A DNA stretch of 64,000 nucleotides from Rhodanobacter denitrificans (GTDB lineage Bacteria; Pseudomonadota; Gammaproteobacteria; Xanthomonadales; Rhodanobacteraceae), in the NCBI GenBank assembly GCA_017848855.1, contig JAFIHF010000041.1, forward strand, positions 62,001 through 126,000, in the 5' to 3' direction. Below are positions 63,359-64,000 of this stretch, piece after piece. Positions within the stretch are counted from its first letter, which is position 1; the number at the start of each line of letters is the position of its first letter. The notes below the pieces were generated by a model. The model ran no database searches. It had not been told where the DNA came from and saw nothing but the letters and a program-made list of their open reading frames with translations. Both the position numbers and the translations under genes were made by a program.

Positions 63359-64000
63359 TCAATCGACGCATTCGACCGCGATCGCCGTGGCTTCGCCGCC
63401 GCCGATGCACAGGCTGGCGATGCCGCGCTTCAGGCCGCGGGTCTTCAGGGCGTTGAGCAGGGTCACCACCAGGCGCGCGCCGCTGGCGCCGATCGGGTGG
63501 CCGAGCGCGCAGGCGCCGCCGTTGACGTTGAGCTTGGCGTGCGGGATGCCCAGTTCCTTGATCGGTGCCATCGCCACCACCGCGAAGGCCTCGTTGACCT
63601 CGAACAGGTCGACGTCGCCGACCTTCCAGCCGGCCTTGTCCAGCACCTTCTGGATCGCGCCCACCGGGGCGGTGGTGAACCATTCCGGTTCCTGCGAGTG
63701 GGTGGCGTGGGCCACGATGCGGGCCAGCGGCTTGACGCCGCGCGCCTTGGCGTCGTCGGCCGACAGCAGCACCACGGCGGCGGCGCCGTCGGAGATGCTG
63801 GAGGAGCTGGCCGCGGTGATGGTGCCGTTCTCCTTGCGGAACGCGGGCTTGAGCGAGGGAATCTTGGCGATGTCGGAGCGGCCGGGCTGCTCGTCGGTGT
63901 CCACCACCACGTCGCCCTTGCGGCCGGGCACGGTGACCGGGACGATCTCGCCGGCGAAGGCGCCGTTCTGCTGCGCGGCCTGCGAGCGCTTCACCGACTC
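63359..64000 (-). CDS. Acetyl-CoA acyltransferase (thiolase), partial
   Basis: The C-terminal 213 codons are inside; the N-terminus lies beyond the window. It has VDTDEQPGRSDIAKIPSLKP, GTITAASSSSISDGAAAVVL, FEVNEAFAVVAMA (active-site His replaced here by N-E-A-F context), NVNGGACALGHPIGASGARL (His) and the catalytic Cys in IASLCIGGGEATAIAVE. The last step of leucine or fatty-acid degradation is likely. It is the first visible gene of this minus-strand row. Confidence 0.9.
   Translation of the reverse strand, partial: ESVKRSQAAQQNGAFAGEIVPVTVPGRKGDVVVDTDEQPGRSDIAKIPSLKPAFRKENGTITAASSSSISDGAAAVVLLSADDAKARGVKPLARIVAHATHSQEPEWFTTAPVGAIQKVLDKAGWKVGDVDLFEVNEAFAVVAMAPIKELGIPHAKLNVNGGACALGHPIGASGARLVVTLLNALKTRGLKRGIASLCIGGGEATAIAVECVD

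Overview
The window is GC-rich, gene-dense chromosomal DNA from a gammaproteobacterium of the Xanthomonadales (Lysobacterales), most likely Rhodanobacteraceae (Rhodanobacter/Dyella-like). The best evidence is the arginine block. It has an N-acetylornithine carbamoyltransferase (argF') instead of ordinary argF, a fused NAG kinase/NAG synthase (argA/B), then argC-argH-proB-proA, which is the Xanthomonas-type acetylated pathway. A DksA with a long Lys/Ala/Pro-rich N-terminal extension and abundant GTAG-type REP hairpins fit the same group. Genus is inference; no rRNA or tRNA gene is present.

Layout. 1-0.8 kb: end of a two-component system. 0.8-9.9 kb: queA, then nnr-tsaE-amiC-mutL and a DUF1684 protein. 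10-20.6 kb: housekeeping genes, including two crotonase-fold enzymes, an FKBP isomerase, a DUF1289-CoA pyrophosphatase-rhodanese operon, parDE, a DUF4139 protein, yidD, dksA, sufE and cysS. 20.6-32.1 kb: arginine/proline operon preceded by a putative arginine-codon leader peptide and attenuator. Its genes are studded with a 31-bp GGGACTCGG-type repeat, and the argB/argC junction is tandemly duplicated. 32.0-32.75 kb: array of nearly nine 81-bp REP units. 32.8-35.8 kb: kynurenine-branch genes (kynU, a secreted protein, ACMSD). About 36.1-40.9 kb: AT-richer accessory island with two unknown secreted or anchored proteins, a transposase remnant, a membrane-anchored double-AAA+ ATPase, and a second copy of the 3' end of the flanking FUSC-family gene. 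40.9-47.9 kb: FUSC transporter, efpL, an SDR dehydrogenase, an RcnB-like protein, two GNATs, a GST and a NUDIX protein. 49-64 kb: amidohydrolase, leucine/isovalerate catabolism (mvaB, MCC alpha, methylglutaconyl-CoA hydratase, MCC beta, thiolase) interrupted by an OmpA-like envelope pair and by a Fur-boxed feoA-feoB-DUF6587 operon.

Functional links. ArgA/B, ArgC, ArgF', ArgG, ArgE and ArgH together make arginine through acetylcitrulline, and ProB/ProA start proline synthesis from the same glutamate pool. The liu-type genes take 3-methylcrotonyl-CoA to acetyl-CoA and acetoacetate.

Intergenic DNA is unusual. Mosaic repeats with 500-620 bp cores bounded by imperfect inverted ends (2.6-3.2, 48.2-48.7 and 59.4-59.9 kb), a 266-bp MITE-like element with TTA target duplication (60.2 kb), REP/BIME hairpins and several short inverted-repeat families fill most gaps longer than 150 bp.
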